The notes beneath the pieces were generated by a model that saw only the letters and a list, made by a program, of their open reading frames with translations, made no database searches and was not told the DNA's origin. A program made the translations under genes and the position numbers. DNA of 64,000 nucleotides from Salegentibacter agarivorans (lineage in GTDB: Bacteria; Bacteroidota; Bacteroidia; Flavobacteriales; Flavobacteriaceae): positions 1-64,000 of the forward strand of contig NZ_FOOH01000014.1 of assembly GCF_900113135.1 (NCBI RefSeq), given 5' to 3'. The stretch's first letter is position 1. Each line of letters opens with the position of its first letter. Of the stretch, positions 35,138 through 43,917 are shown piece by piece.

Positions 35138-36193
35138 ATGAGCTTAGACCCTTTAACGTTTAGATATATTCTTGCAGGTGTAATTAGCCTGCTTGTTTGC
35201 TTCTTAATAGCGTTTTATATCCTGAAGAAAATAGGCAAAGATCCCCGAAACATACTACCGGTAAATTTTGCACAAAGGGTTTGGGTTCCATTATTAATAC
35301 TTCTGGCTGCTTTAATTTTGAAAGTTGCCCTGCTAAGTAAGATTTTTATTTACGAATATACATACAATCTTCTTCAACCCATAAGTACCCTGGGAATAAT
35401 TTTAAGTGTTACCTGGTTAATTATTTTAACGCTAAAAATTCTTAAAAACCGAATGCTGAAACGGTATGACGTAAACACATCTGATAATTTAAAAGCGAGG
35501 AAAATTTATACTCAGTTTAATATCCTTGAAAATATTATCATTTTTATTATCGTTATTCTGGCCATAGGAATTGCTCTCATGAGTTTTGAAAGCATACGCT
35601 CGGTTGGGGTAAGTGTATTAACTTCAGCAGGAATTGCAGGGATTATTATAGGTTTTTCGGCACAAAAAGCTATTGGAACGCTACTCGCGGGAATTCAAAT
35701 TGCTTTTACTCAACCAATAAGGCTGCAGGATGCAGTAATTGTTGAAGGCGAATGGGGTTGGATTGAAGAAATTACGCTCACTTACGTGGTAATTAAAGTT
35801 TGGGACAAAAGGAGACTGGTAGTGCCTTCTACTTATTTTATTGAAACACCTTTTCAAAACTGGACCAAGAATTCTGCCGATTTATTAGGAACCGTGTTTT
35901 TGTATACAGATTATACCGTTCCTGTTGAAAAGATTAGAGAAGAACTGGATAGGTTACTGGAAACGACCCCGCTTTGGGATAAACAAGCTAAAGTAGTACA
36001 GGTAACTGATGCTACCGATAGGTCTATGGAAATAAGGATTTTGGTAAGCGCTAAAGATTCTCCAACCGCTTTTGATTTACGCGTATTTATTAGGGAGAAA
36101 CTCATAGATTTTCTAAAAGAAAATTATCCCGAGAGCCTCCCTAAAAGTCGCGTGCAAATTAATAAAGAAGATAATAAGCAAGATGAGAATTAA
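35138..36193 (+). CDS. MscS-family mechanosensitive channel, short form
   Basis: A 351-residue MscS homologue without the periplasmic extension of its neighbour. Membrane helices lie at about 8-28, 45-65, 80-100 and 125-145, then the pore helix SVLTSAGIAGIIIGFSAQKA, GTLLAGIQIAFTQPIRLQD and AVIVEGEWGWIEEI. The C-terminal cytoplasmic alpha/beta part ends in a charged tail. Six nt after the large channel, thus one operon. Its stop overlaps the stop of the convergent GH15 gene by 4 nt. It may form heteromers with its partner or respond at a different tension (inference). Confidence 0.92.
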   Translation: MSLDPLTFRYILAGVISLLVCFLIAFYILKKIGKDPRNILPVNFAQRVWVPLLILLAALILKVALLSKIFIYEYTYNLLQPISTLGIILSVTWLIILTLKILKNRMLKRYDVNTSDNLKARKIYTQFNILENIIIFIIVILAIGIALMSFESIRSVGVSVLTSAGIAGIIIGFSAQKAIGTLLAGIQIAFTQPIRLQDAVIVEGEWGWIEEITLTYVVIKVWDKRRLVVPSTYFIETPFQNWTKNSADLLGTVFLYTDYTVPVEKIREELDRLLETTPLWDKQAKVVQVTDATDRSMEIRILVSAKDSPTAFDLRVFIREKLIDFLKENYPESLPKSRVQINKEDNKQDEN

Positions 36194-37989
36194 AACTCGC
36201 TAAGCCAGGTTTCTTCAGAGGTTGTCCCCAAACTAAAATTGGCAGCGGTTTCTATTAAAGCTAAATGAGAATAGGCTTGAGGGAAATTACCCAGCAACCT
36301 TTTGGTTTCAAAATCTATGTCTTCACTAAACAAGCCTAAGTGATTACTGTAAGAAAGTAACTGATCAAACATTTGTTTGGCTTTCTTCTTCTCTCCTATT
36401 TTGAAAAGACTATCAATTAACCAAAACGTACAAATCGTAAAAGAAGAAGTTGGTTCTCCAAAATCATCCTTATTTTTATAACGGTACATTAACCCGTCTT
36501 TACATAATTCCTTTTCAGTGGCGTGTACCGTACTTACAAAGCGAGGATCTTTGGCTTCAATAAATCCATATTGTTCCATTAATAAGGTAGAAGCATCTAA
36601 ATCTTTAGAACCATAATATTGGGTATAAGCTTGCACTTCTTCATTCCAGCCGTTATTGTAAATATCGTTATAAATTTCAGCTCGTAGAGATTTCCAATGC
36701 GTATCATTAATACCCATTCTCAAAACTTCACCAATTTTTATGGCTCTGTCTATCGCCACCCAGCAAAGTAGTTTTGAAAACACAAAATGCCGGTCTTCGG
36801 TACGTAATTCCCAAATTCCTTTATCTGGTTTTTGCCAGTTTTCTTCTACAATTTTTACAATTCCGCGCACCACGGTCCAGAGTTCTTCAGAATTTTCTAA
36901 AGAAGTCTCAAACTGATTAAACTGCTGATAGATCACCTCCATCAAAATTCCGTAGATATCGTTCTGCTTCTGAATATAGGCGGCATTTCCGGTTCTTACA
37001 GGATGGGAATCCTTATAACCAGATAAGTGATCTAAAATATGCTCGGTAAGCTCTTTTTCACCATTAATTCCGTACATAATCTGGATCTTTTCATCTTTAT
37101 CGGGGATAATATCTATGATAAATTGAAGAAAATCTTTAGCCGATTTTATATGGCCAAGGCCTGCCATTACTTTAATTACCATAGAAGCATCACGAATCCA
37201 GCAGAAACGGTAATCCCAGTTGCGTTCTTCGCCAATTGTTTCGGGCAAAGAAGTGGTGGCTGCGGCTAAAACCGCACCAGATTTTTTGTAACTAAGGCAT
37301 TTTAAAACCAAAGCACTACGCATTATTTCATTTTCGTAATGCGTATAGCGGGTAGTCTTTGCGCTCCAATTCATCCAATAGGTTTTGGTACGCTGAAATT
37401 TTAAATAAGAGCGATCTAAAGACTGGGTAATAAGCTTTTCATGGTAACCAAGTAAAAAATATGCGTTTCCGGTTAATTCCAGTTCTTTACCTTCTAAAAC
37501 ATCGTTAAGATCCAAATTCGAGTATAGAAAAAGGGAATCGTATTTACCTTCTTTGGTAAAACTTTTTATATAATTTCCTTTAAATTCATTGTAGGTTTTT
37601 TCACGGGCAAAATCTAAACGAGGATCATATTTTACTTTAAACTTAGGCTTTCCGCTAATTAATCTTATAAACCTTATTACATCTGGCGGGGCGTAAAAAG
37701 AACCATCTTCCCGAGGATAACGGGGCATAAAATCTATAACCTGAAAAGAGTTTGTTCCATCGGTAAATTCGGTATTTAAAATATTGGTTTCCCAAAGATA
37801 TTCCTGGGTTATTTTATAAGAATCGTCTACTATAATTTCAAAACTTCCTCCCTTTTTCTCATCAAGTAGTTTTGCAAAAACCGCAGCCGATGCAAAATTT
37901 GGCAAACAACACCATTCTAACGAACCTGTTTTTGATATTAGCGCAGCACTCTTACAATTCCCTATAATTCCGTAATCTAAATTCTCCAT
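36190..37989 (-). CDS. Glycoside hydrolase family 15 protein
   Basis: A 599-residue GH15 enzyme of the bacterial trehalase/glucoamylase type. The N-terminal beta-sandwich begins MENLDYGIIGNCKSAALISK, GSLEWCCLPNFASAAVFAK. The (alpha/alpha)6 barrel has ERNWDYRFCWIRDASMVIKV (the W-x-WIRD substrate motif), AYIQKQNDIYGILMEV, ELRTEDRHFVFSKLLCWVA and a glutamate-rich C-terminal catalytic region. No signal peptide, so it is cytoplasmic. It is divergent from the trehalose-6-P synthase/phosphatase gene across about 96 nt, which favours trehalose turnover, though maltodextrin hydrolysis is possible. Confidence 0.88.
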   Translation of the reverse strand: MENLDYGIIGNCKSAALISKTGSLEWCCLPNFASAAVFAKLLDEKKGGSFEIIVDDSYKITQEYLWETNILNTEFTDGTNSFQVIDFMPRYPREDGSFYAPPDVIRFIRLISGKPKFKVKYDPRLDFAREKTYNEFKGNYIKSFTKEGKYDSLFLYSNLDLNDVLEGKELELTGNAYFLLGYHEKLITQSLDRSYLKFQRTKTYWMNWSAKTTRYTHYENEIMRSALVLKCLSYKKSGAVLAAATTSLPETIGEERNWDYRFCWIRDASMVIKVMAGLGHIKSAKDFLQFIIDIIPDKDEKIQIMYGINGEKELTEHILDHLSGYKDSHPVRTGNAAYIQKQNDIYGILMEVIYQQFNQFETSLENSEELWTVVRGIVKIVEENWQKPDKGIWELRTEDRHFVFSKLLCWVAIDRAIKIGEVLRMGINDTHWKSLRAEIYNDIYNNGWNEEVQAYTQYYGSKDLDASTLLMEQYGFIEAKDPRFVSTVHATEKELCKDGLMYRYKNKDDFGEPTSSFTICTFWLIDSLFKIGEKKKAKQMFDQLLSYSNHLGLFSEDIDFETKRLLGNFPQAYSHLALIETAANFSLGTTSEETWLSEF

Positions 37990-38085
37990 ATACTCTTAAA
38001 ATTCTTTAAAAAGACTTGTCGTGTAAAATGATTTTCGGAAATTTAATAAAAATCAATTTCGCAACAACAGCATTCACATATAATT

Positions 38086-40299
38086 ATGAGTAAGACAATA
38101 ATAATTTCCAACCGATTGCCATTACAAATTAACCTAGAAAATAATAATCTTGAAGTTACGCCAAGCGTAGGTGGGCTCGCAACAGGCTTAAAATCATTCC
38201 ATAAGGATGGTGATAGTATTTGGATTGGTTGGAGCGGACTTACCGAAGAGGAAATTCCGGAAAATCTTTTAGAAGATGTTAAGGAAAAAGCCCGAAAAGA
38301 AGATTGTGTTGCTGTAAATCTTAGTGAAGAAGAAATTGAAGGATTTTATTACGGGTTTAGTAATCGTACCATATGGCCGCTTTTCCATTATTTTATGGAA
38401 TATACCGAAGCCGATAAAGATCATTGGGAAATTTATAAAAGCGTAAATAAAAAATATGCCGAAGAAGTTCTGAAACATTATGAAGATGGCGATCACATTT
38501 GGGTACACGATTATCAATTACTTTTAGTCCCAAATATGATTAGGGAACAACAGCCTGAAGCCATTATTGGCTTTTTTAATCATATTCCATTTCCTTCTTA
38601 CGAGGTTTTTAGAACCCTGCCCTGGCGGGATGAAGTTTTAAAAGGAGTATTGGGTGCAGATCTAATTGGTTTCCATACCTACGATTATGAAAGACATTTT
38701 TTAAGTTCTGTAAGTCGAATTTTACGTCACCAGGTAAGTTTTAATGAAATTACCCTGCCCGAGAGAATTGTAAAAGTAGATTCTTTCCCAATGGGAATAG
38801 ATTATAACAAATTTGAAGACGCCGCTTTAAATCATTTTAAAAATACCGAAGAGCAACGTACCGAGTTACAGCGCAGGTTAGACCATCATACCAATGAAAC
38901 CCCTGAAGCTAAACTTATTCTAAGTATAGACCGCCTGGATTATACAAAAGGTATCGCCAATAGAATTAGGGCTTTTGAATATTTTCTTGATAACCATCCA
39001 GAATTCATTGAAAAAGTAAGATTGGTGATGCTTGCCGTACCATCAAGATCTAACGTGCCGCAATATCAACGTTTAAAAAGGGAAATAGATGAATTAGTTG
39101 GAAGAATAAACGGTAAATTCTCTACCGTGAGCTGGACGCCTATCTGGTATTTTTACCGCTCTATGCCTTTTGAAAATTTAATTGACCTTTATACGAGTTG
39201 TGATATTGCACTATTAACACCAATTAGGGACGGGATGAACCTGGTTGCCAAAGAATTTGTGGCTACAAGAATAAATCAAACCGGAGTACTTATTTTAAGT
39301 GAAATGGCTGGTGCCGCACACGAGATGAACGAGGCGTTAATTATTAATCCGAATAATTTTGAGCAGATTTCCGAAACTTTAATCCAGGCAATTGAAATGC
39401 CTGAAGAAGAACAAAAGCAGCGCAATAAAATACTTCAAAAGCGACTGAAACGCTATAGTGTAGAAAAATGGGCAAACGATTTTATGAAAGCCTTACATGA
39501 AACGAGTCAGGATAGAGATGCGTTTAAAGCGAGAAGAATTTCCTCTAAAGTTTCAGATGAAATTCTGGAGAAATTTAAAAATGCGAAGAACCGAATCCTA
39601 TTCCTGGACTACGACGGTACATTAGTAAACTTTACCGATAAGCCCGAAAAAGCAAAACCAGACCAGGAATTAATAGATTTAGTTCACAAATTAAATCAAT
39701 CAGCAAATACAGATGTAGTTCTTATTAGTGGTAGGGATAAAGACACCCTTGGTGCGTGGTGGCAGGAAATTCCTGTAGAACTTATTTCAGAACACGGGGT
39801 TTGGATGCGCCAAAAAGATAGCGAATGGGAACTTTCAGAAAACGTGAATAACGATTGGATGAGTGCGGTGCGCCCGGTAATTGAAACTTTTGTAGATAGA
39901 ACGCCCGGTACATTTATAGAAGATAAAAACTATTCACTAGCCTGGCATTATAGAAAAGCCGATCCCGAACTTGGTGAAATAAGGGCCAATGAGCTTTCAA
40001 ATGTTTTAAAAGAATTAATCTCAAATCGCGGACTTAGCGTTCTTGAAGGAAATAAAGTACTGGAAATAAAAAGTAGCGGAGTAAATAAAGGAAAAGCTTC
40101 CAATAAAAAACTGGTAGGCAAAGATTACGATTTCATCTTTGCCATTGGAGACGACTGGACAGATGAATATATGTTTGAGGAACTTCCAGAAAATTCTTTT
40201 ACGGTTAAAGTTGGAATGAAAAAAACCAGTGCACGTTATTATGTTGAAGACACTTTAAAGGTAAGGGATATACTTAAAAAGTTTGCTGAAAATTCATAA
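38086..40299 (+). CDS. Bifunctional trehalose-6-phosphate synthase/phosphatase
   Basis: A 737-residue fusion that makes trehalose, an osmoprotectant. The GT20 synthase half (1-470) contains IIISNRLPLQINLENN, SVGGLATGLKSF, WVHDYQLLLVPNMIREQQPE and SIDRLDYTKGIANRIRAFEY, with DGMNLVAKEFVATRINQTGV. The phosphatase half is a HAD domain: FLDYDGTLVNFTDKPEKAK (nucleophile Asp near 508), SGRDKDTLGAWW and IGDDWTDEYMFEELPE. Both active sites look complete. Divergent from GH15; downstream of two MscS genes. There is no obvious terminator before the YtxH gene. Confidence 0.95.
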   Translation: MSKTIIISNRLPLQINLENNNLEVTPSVGGLATGLKSFHKDGDSIWIGWSGLTEEEIPENLLEDVKEKARKEDCVAVNLSEEEIEGFYYGFSNRTIWPLFHYFMEYTEADKDHWEIYKSVNKKYAEEVLKHYEDGDHIWVHDYQLLLVPNMIREQQPEAIIGFFNHIPFPSYEVFRTLPWRDEVLKGVLGADLIGFHTYDYERHFLSSVSRILRHQVSFNEITLPERIVKVDSFPMGIDYNKFEDAALNHFKNTEEQRTELQRRLDHHTNETPEAKLILSIDRLDYTKGIANRIRAFEYFLDNHPEFIEKVRLVMLAVPSRSNVPQYQRLKREIDELVGRINGKFSTVSWTPIWYFYRSMPFENLIDLYTSCDIALLTPIRDGMNLVAKEFVATRINQTGVLILSEMAGAAHEMNEALIINPNNFEQISETLIQAIEMPEEEQKQRNKILQKRLKRYSVEKWANDFMKALHETSQDRDAFKARRISSKVSDEILEKFKNAKNRILFLDYDGTLVNFTDKPEKAKPDQELIDLVHKLNQSANTDVVLISGRDKDTLGAWWQEIPVELISEHGVWMRQKDSEWELSENVNNDWMSAVRPVIETFVDRTPGTFIEDKNYSLAWHYRKADPELGEIRANELSNVLKELISNRGLSVLEGNKVLEIKSSGVNKGKASNKKLVGKDYDFIFAIGDDWTDEYMFEELPENSFTVKVGMKKTSARYYVEDTLKVRDILKKFAENS

Positions 40300-40378
40300 G
40301 CCTTTAAACTGTTAAATTCCTTGACATTTTCTAAGAAAGTTTATGCATAACTTAACTTCAAAAATATGGTAACGGCGT

Positions 40379-40393
40379 GATTATGATCTAATT
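40379..40393 (+). promoter_or_regulatory. Shared stress-gene box, copy A (upstream of the YtxH gene)
   Basis: GATTATGATCTAATT, 45 nt before the ATG at 40439. Near-identical words precede the two membrane-protein/PRC-barrel modules at 43163 and 44844. Possibly a binding site or promoter element for a common regulator or sigma factor. Confidence 0.4.
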
Positions 40394-40438
40394 TTACATT
40401 AAACAAAAATACGAACCAAAACTTAAAAACTTAGATCG

Positions 40439-40726
40439 ATGAAATCAGGAAAAATGTTATTAGGATTAATATCAGGAGCAGCTGCAGGAGCGGCCTTAGG
40501 ACTATTATTTGCCCCTAAAAAAGGTGCAGATACCAGAAAGGCGATTTCAGATTCAAGCAACGAAGCTATACAAGGAACTAAAGGAAAATTCAATGAATTT
40601 TCTGACTCTTTAAGCCACAAAGTTGATGCTTTAAAGAACAAAACTAAAGCCAGCCTTTCTAACTCAAAAGCTGACCAAAAAGCACACGAAGCAAAAGCTG
40701 AAATTCATAATATGAAAGCAAGCTAA
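40439..40726 (+). CDS. YtxH domain-containing protein
   Basis: A 95-residue protein with one short glycine/alanine-rich membrane or amphipathic segment (MLLGLISGAAAGAALGLLFA) followed by PKKGADTRKAISDSSNEAIQ and a charged, lysine-rich helix to the end. This is the YtxH layout, a general-stress family widely linked to desiccation or osmotic stress. No enzyme motif. It has its own upstream box and terminator, so it is a separate unit within the osmotic-stress neighbourhood. Confidence 0.9.
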   Translation: MKSGKMLLGLISGAAAGAALGLLFAPKKGADTRKAISDSSNEAIQGTKGKFNEFSDSLSHKVDALKNKTKASLSNSKADQKAHEAKAEIHNMKAS

Positions 40727-40750
40727 ATTGTAGTTAATTAGAATGTGATT

Positions 40751-40785
40751 TAAAATCCCGGCATTATTTGTCGGGATTTTTTTGT
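40751..40785 (+). terminator. Terminator of the YtxH gene
   Basis: AAAATCCCG and CGGGATTTT stem with a GCATTATTTGT loop and a T run; 25 nt after the YtxH stop. Confidence 0.85.
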
Positions 40786-40864
40786 TTCATATTACTTCTA
40801 AAGCGTATTTAATTGTGAAATCACCCAAACATTAGGTATTTTAGAAGCTTAAAAAAATAATTTT

Positions 40865-42214
40865 ATGATTAGAAATATACCCAGTCTTGCCCTACTCCTA
40901 TTTTCGGGACTCATTTTTCAACAAACAAATGCGCAAACCGATGAGCGTATTTACGAAATAATAGATAGCATTTCTGCAGATAGGATTGAAGCCGATATTA
41001 GGAAACTTGCCGGTTTTGGAACAAGGAATACATTTAGTGATACAATTTCTGACACCCGTGGAATAGGTGCCGCACGTAGATGGATAAAATCTGAATTCGA
41101 TAATATATCTAATAATTGCGATAATTGTCTTGATGTTTTTTACCAAAAAGACTTTGTTACTACAGAGGATGGGGAACGCATACCACATGATGCCTGGGTG
41201 GTAAATGTGGTTGCGGTACAAAGAGGAACCAAATATCCAAACCGCTATATTATTATGAGCGGCGATATAGATTCCCGCGCCAGCAATACTATGGATTTTG
41301 AAACCGATGCGCCCGGTGCCAACGATAATGCCAGCGGTATGGCTGGTGCTATGGAAGCCGCCAGGGTTTTATCTCAATATGAATTTGAAAGCAGCGTGGT
41401 ATATGTTGGACTTTCTGGAGAAGAGCAAGGTCTTTTTGGAGGAAAAGGACTGGCCGAATATGCTAAAGAAAACAATTGGGAGATTATTGGAGTTTTGAAT
41501 AATGATATGATTGGGAATATTGAAGGTGTAGATGGCGTAATTGATAACCGAACTTTTAGAATATTTTCCGAACCCGTTCCTCCAAATGAATCTGAAAGAG
41601 AAAGAACAATGCGTAGATTTTACGGCGGTGAAGTAGATGGAATTTCACGACAACTTGCTCGTTATGTACATAAAACTACCGAAACCTATATGCCAGAAAT
41701 GAACCCGATGATGATCTATCGTTTAGACCGTTTTGGTCGTGGGGGTCACCACAGGCCATTCAACGATCTTGGCTTCGCCGGAATCAGGATTATGGAAGCG
41801 CACGAAAATTATAACCGACAACACCAGGATATTAGAACCGAAAACGGTATTGAATATGGCGATGTTATAGAAGGTGTTAATTTTGATTATGCTGAAAAAC
41901 TTACCGCAGTAAATGCTATAAATATGGCTAGCCTTGCCTGGGCTCCACCGGCACCTGAGAATGTTGAAATTGGAGGAATTGTAGAACCTTCAGCAAAATT
42001 AAGATGGGATAAAGTTGAAGCTGATATCGCCGGCTATAAAATTTACTGGAGAGAAACTACTGAAGCGCAGTGGCAATATTCCCGTTTTGTAGGTGACGTA
42101 AATGAATTCACTCTTGATGGAATTGTTATAGATAATTTCTTCTTTGGAGTTGCTACAGTAGGAAAAGACGGTCACGAAAGTGTTGTAGTTTTTCCTTCAG
42201 GAGTTTTCAGATAG
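40865..42214 (+). CDS. Secreted M28 family metallopeptidase with C-terminal FnIII-like domain
   Basis: A 449-residue exported peptidase (signal MIRNIPSLALLLFSGLIFQQ, cut near NAQ). The M28 co-catalytic zinc domain spans about 80-350. Visible ligand candidates: GDIDSRASN (Asp134, Asp136), GANDNASG, SGEEQGLFGG (Glu pair) and LNNDMIGNIEG; a late histidine follows at about 300-325 (GHHRPFNDLGFAG, MEAHENY). The first site reads G-D-I-D where classic M28 enzymes read G-H-x-D. The C-terminal part (PENVEIGGIVEPSAKLRWDK) is a fibronectin III-like beta domain. Probably an aminopeptidase; next gene a secreted hydrolase. Confidence 0.88.
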   Translation: MIRNIPSLALLLFSGLIFQQTNAQTDERIYEIIDSISADRIEADIRKLAGFGTRNTFSDTISDTRGIGAARRWIKSEFDNISNNCDNCLDVFYQKDFVTTEDGERIPHDAWVVNVVAVQRGTKYPNRYIIMSGDIDSRASNTMDFETDAPGANDNASGMAGAMEAARVLSQYEFESSVVYVGLSGEEQGLFGGKGLAEYAKENNWEIIGVLNNDMIGNIEGVDGVIDNRTFRIFSEPVPPNESERERTMRRFYGGEVDGISRQLARYVHKTTETYMPEMNPMMIYRLDRFGRGGHHRPFNDLGFAGIRIMEAHENYNRQHQDIRTENGIEYGDVIEGVNFDYAEKLTAVNAINMASLAWAPPAPENVEIGGIVEPSAKLRWDKVEADIAGYKIYWRETTEAQWQYSRFVGDVNEFTLDGIVIDNFFFGVATVGKDGHESVVVFPSGVFR

Positions 42215-42250
42215 AAAATTGAAAGAATATTCAATTAAAATTTTATAGTT

Positions 42251-43111
42251 ATGAAACATTTAAACCACATATTGCTGCTGTTTTTCTTTGCGTTCTCCCT
42301 TTTTTCCTGCGGAAATAAAAATGATAAAAAAGGGTCTAATAAAGAAGAAGCGCAAGTTGAAGCTGATACGACAATAGCTCAAAAAACTGAAGCCGAAGAA
42401 CTTTCTGATTCTCCAAGACATCACGAATGGGTTACTATATCTCACGGTGAGAGGGAATTTCAGGCTTTTGTAGCCTATCCTGAAACTAATGAGGCTACAA
42501 AATCTGTAATTGTAATTCACGAAAACCGTGGTTTAAATGATTGGGCAAGGTTGTTTGCCGATAAACTTGCTGAAGCCGGCTATTTGGTGATCGCTCCAGA
42601 TCTGATTTCAAATACACAAGGTAAACGTCGAACCACAGATTTTGAAAATCCTGATGCTGCAAGAGATGCCATTTATGCCTTAGACCCAGAACAGGTAACT
42701 GCAGATCTTGATGCTGCCTTCAACTATATTAAGGAGGATTCCGCATCAACCGGAGAAGTTGCTGTAGTTGGGTTTTGCTGGGGTGGCTCGCAAACTTTTA
42801 GGTATGCTACCAACAACCAGGATATCTCTTCCGCACACGTTTTCTACGGAACCGGTCCTGAAGATGCAGAAGCAATTGTTAATATGTCGGCTCCTGTTTA
42901 TGGCTATTACGGCGGTGATGATAATAGGGTAAATTCTACCATTGAGGCGAGTGAAAAAATGATGAAAGAAGCCGGCAAGACATATAAATATGAAATCTAC
43001 GAAGGCGCCGGTCACGCTTTTATGAGAAGTGGACACCAAACCGATGCCGAAAAAGCAAATAAAGAAGCACACGATAAAGCCTGGAACCGACTCAAAGATC
43101 TTCTGAAATAA
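42251..43111 (+). CDS. Dienelactone hydrolase-family lipoprotein
   Basis: A 286-residue lipoprotein (MKHLNHILLLFFFAFSLFSC, Cys20) with a charged linker and an alpha/beta hydrolase domain. The cysteine nucleophile is Cys176 in VVGFCWGGSQTF (G-x-C-x-G-G, diagnostic of dienelactone hydrolases). Asp in YGGDDNRVN and His in EGAGHAFM complete the triad. HENRGLNDWARLFADKLAEA is a family block. Membrane anchoring is unusual compared with classical cytosolic members of the aromatic pathway, so a polyester, lactone or other ester substrate is more likely (inference). Its terminator is at 43133-43162. Confidence 0.9.
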   Translation: MKHLNHILLLFFFAFSLFSCGNKNDKKGSNKEEAQVEADTTIAQKTEAEELSDSPRHHEWVTISHGEREFQAFVAYPETNEATKSVIVIHENRGLNDWARLFADKLAEAGYLVIAPDLISNTQGKRRTTDFENPDAARDAIYALDPEQVTADLDAAFNYIKEDSASTGEVAVVGFCWGGSQTFRYATNNQDISSAHVFYGTGPEDAEAIVNMSAPVYGYYGGDDNRVNSTIEASEKMMKEAGKTYKYEIYEGAGHAFMRSGHQTDAEKANKEAHDKAWNRLKDLLK

Positions 43112-43132
43112 AATTTATTAAATATTCTTTTT

Positions 43133-43162
43133 AAAAAGGCATTCCATTGGGATGCCTTTTTT
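43133..43162 (+). terminator. Terminator of the dienelactone hydrolase gene
   Basis: AAAAAGGCAT and ATGCCTTTTT with loop TCCATTGGG; 22 nt after the stop and directly before a shared box. Confidence 0.85.
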
Positions 43163-43177
43163 GATTATGACCTAATT
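43163..43177 (+). promoter_or_regulatory. Shared stress-gene box, copy B
   Basis: GATTATGACCTAATT, 79 nt before the ATG at 43257. The following 80 nt are about 85 percent identical to the region before the duplicate module (44859-44937), including AACAAT-GTTTGGG-TAA-CTTAG. Confidence 0.45.
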
Positions 43178-43256
43178 AACAATAGTTTGGGCTAACCTTA
43201 GTATTATTAAGAAGTAGATTATTTAACTTTAAGAATCTAACCAGAAAACTAGAATT

Positions 43257-43898
43257 ATGGCAGAAATTAAAATTGAAAAGAAAAAACCTATTTGGCCCTG
43301 GATTCTCCTTGGTCTAATAATCCTTGCAGTAATAGTATATTTTGTAATCGCCGATAACGGTGACGACGATGATGATTTTAATGAAGAGGAAAACACCGAA
43401 CAGGTTGCAACACCTATGGAAACCGAGGAAGAAGAAGATACTGAAACTGCACGTTGGGAAGATGATAACCTTTCCGGAGATGAAAGTGTCTCTAAATACC
43501 TTACCCATATTGGTGACCGCGAAAAAATGGGAATTGACCATGAATATAGTAGTGAGGCCTTAATCTATCTCATCAATGCTCTTGAAAACAGATCAGAAGA
43601 AGCTAATATAGATACTGAAATTGAAATTCAGGAGTTAAAAGATGATGTTAGAGATATTAAAGAGGACCCACAGAAGCTTACTCACGCTAATACAATTAAT
43701 GATGTTGGTGGTAAGATAGTGGACCTGATGGAGAAAATGCAGGAAGAAAAATTCCCAGACATATCACAGGATGTTCAGGAAGTAAGAACCGCATTAGAAA
43801 GTATTGAGCCATCAACTCCTACCCTCGATCAAAAGGACGCAGTTAATTCTTTTTATAAAGAAGCCGGCGATGTAGTACAGAATATGAAAATGAGCTAA
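43257..43898 (+). CDS. Single-pass acidic membrane protein upstream of PRC-barrel protein, copy 1
   Basis: A 213-residue protein: a basic start MAEIKIEKKKPIWPWILLGL, one membrane helix (about 14-31), then a strongly acidic segment (DNGDDDDDFNEEENTEQ, EEEEDTETARWEDD). A helical C-terminal domain begins near residue 75 (SVSKYLTHIGDREKMGIDHE) and continues through IEIQELKDDVRDIKEDPQKL. I do not recognise a named family. It precedes the PRC-barrel gene by 19 nt, so they are co-transcribed. The duplicated copy lacks the helical domain. Confidence 0.75.
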   Translation: MAEIKIEKKKPIWPWILLGLIILAVIVYFVIADNGDDDDDFNEEENTEQVATPMETEEEEDTETARWEDDNLSGDESVSKYLTHIGDREKMGIDHEYSSEALIYLINALENRSEEANIDTEIEIQELKDDVRDIKEDPQKLTHANTINDVGGKIVDLMEKMQEEKFPDISQDVQEVRTALESIEPSTPTLDQKDAVNSFYKEAGDVVQNMKMS

Positions 43899-43917
43899 TT
43901 AAAAAATTAAAGAGATT

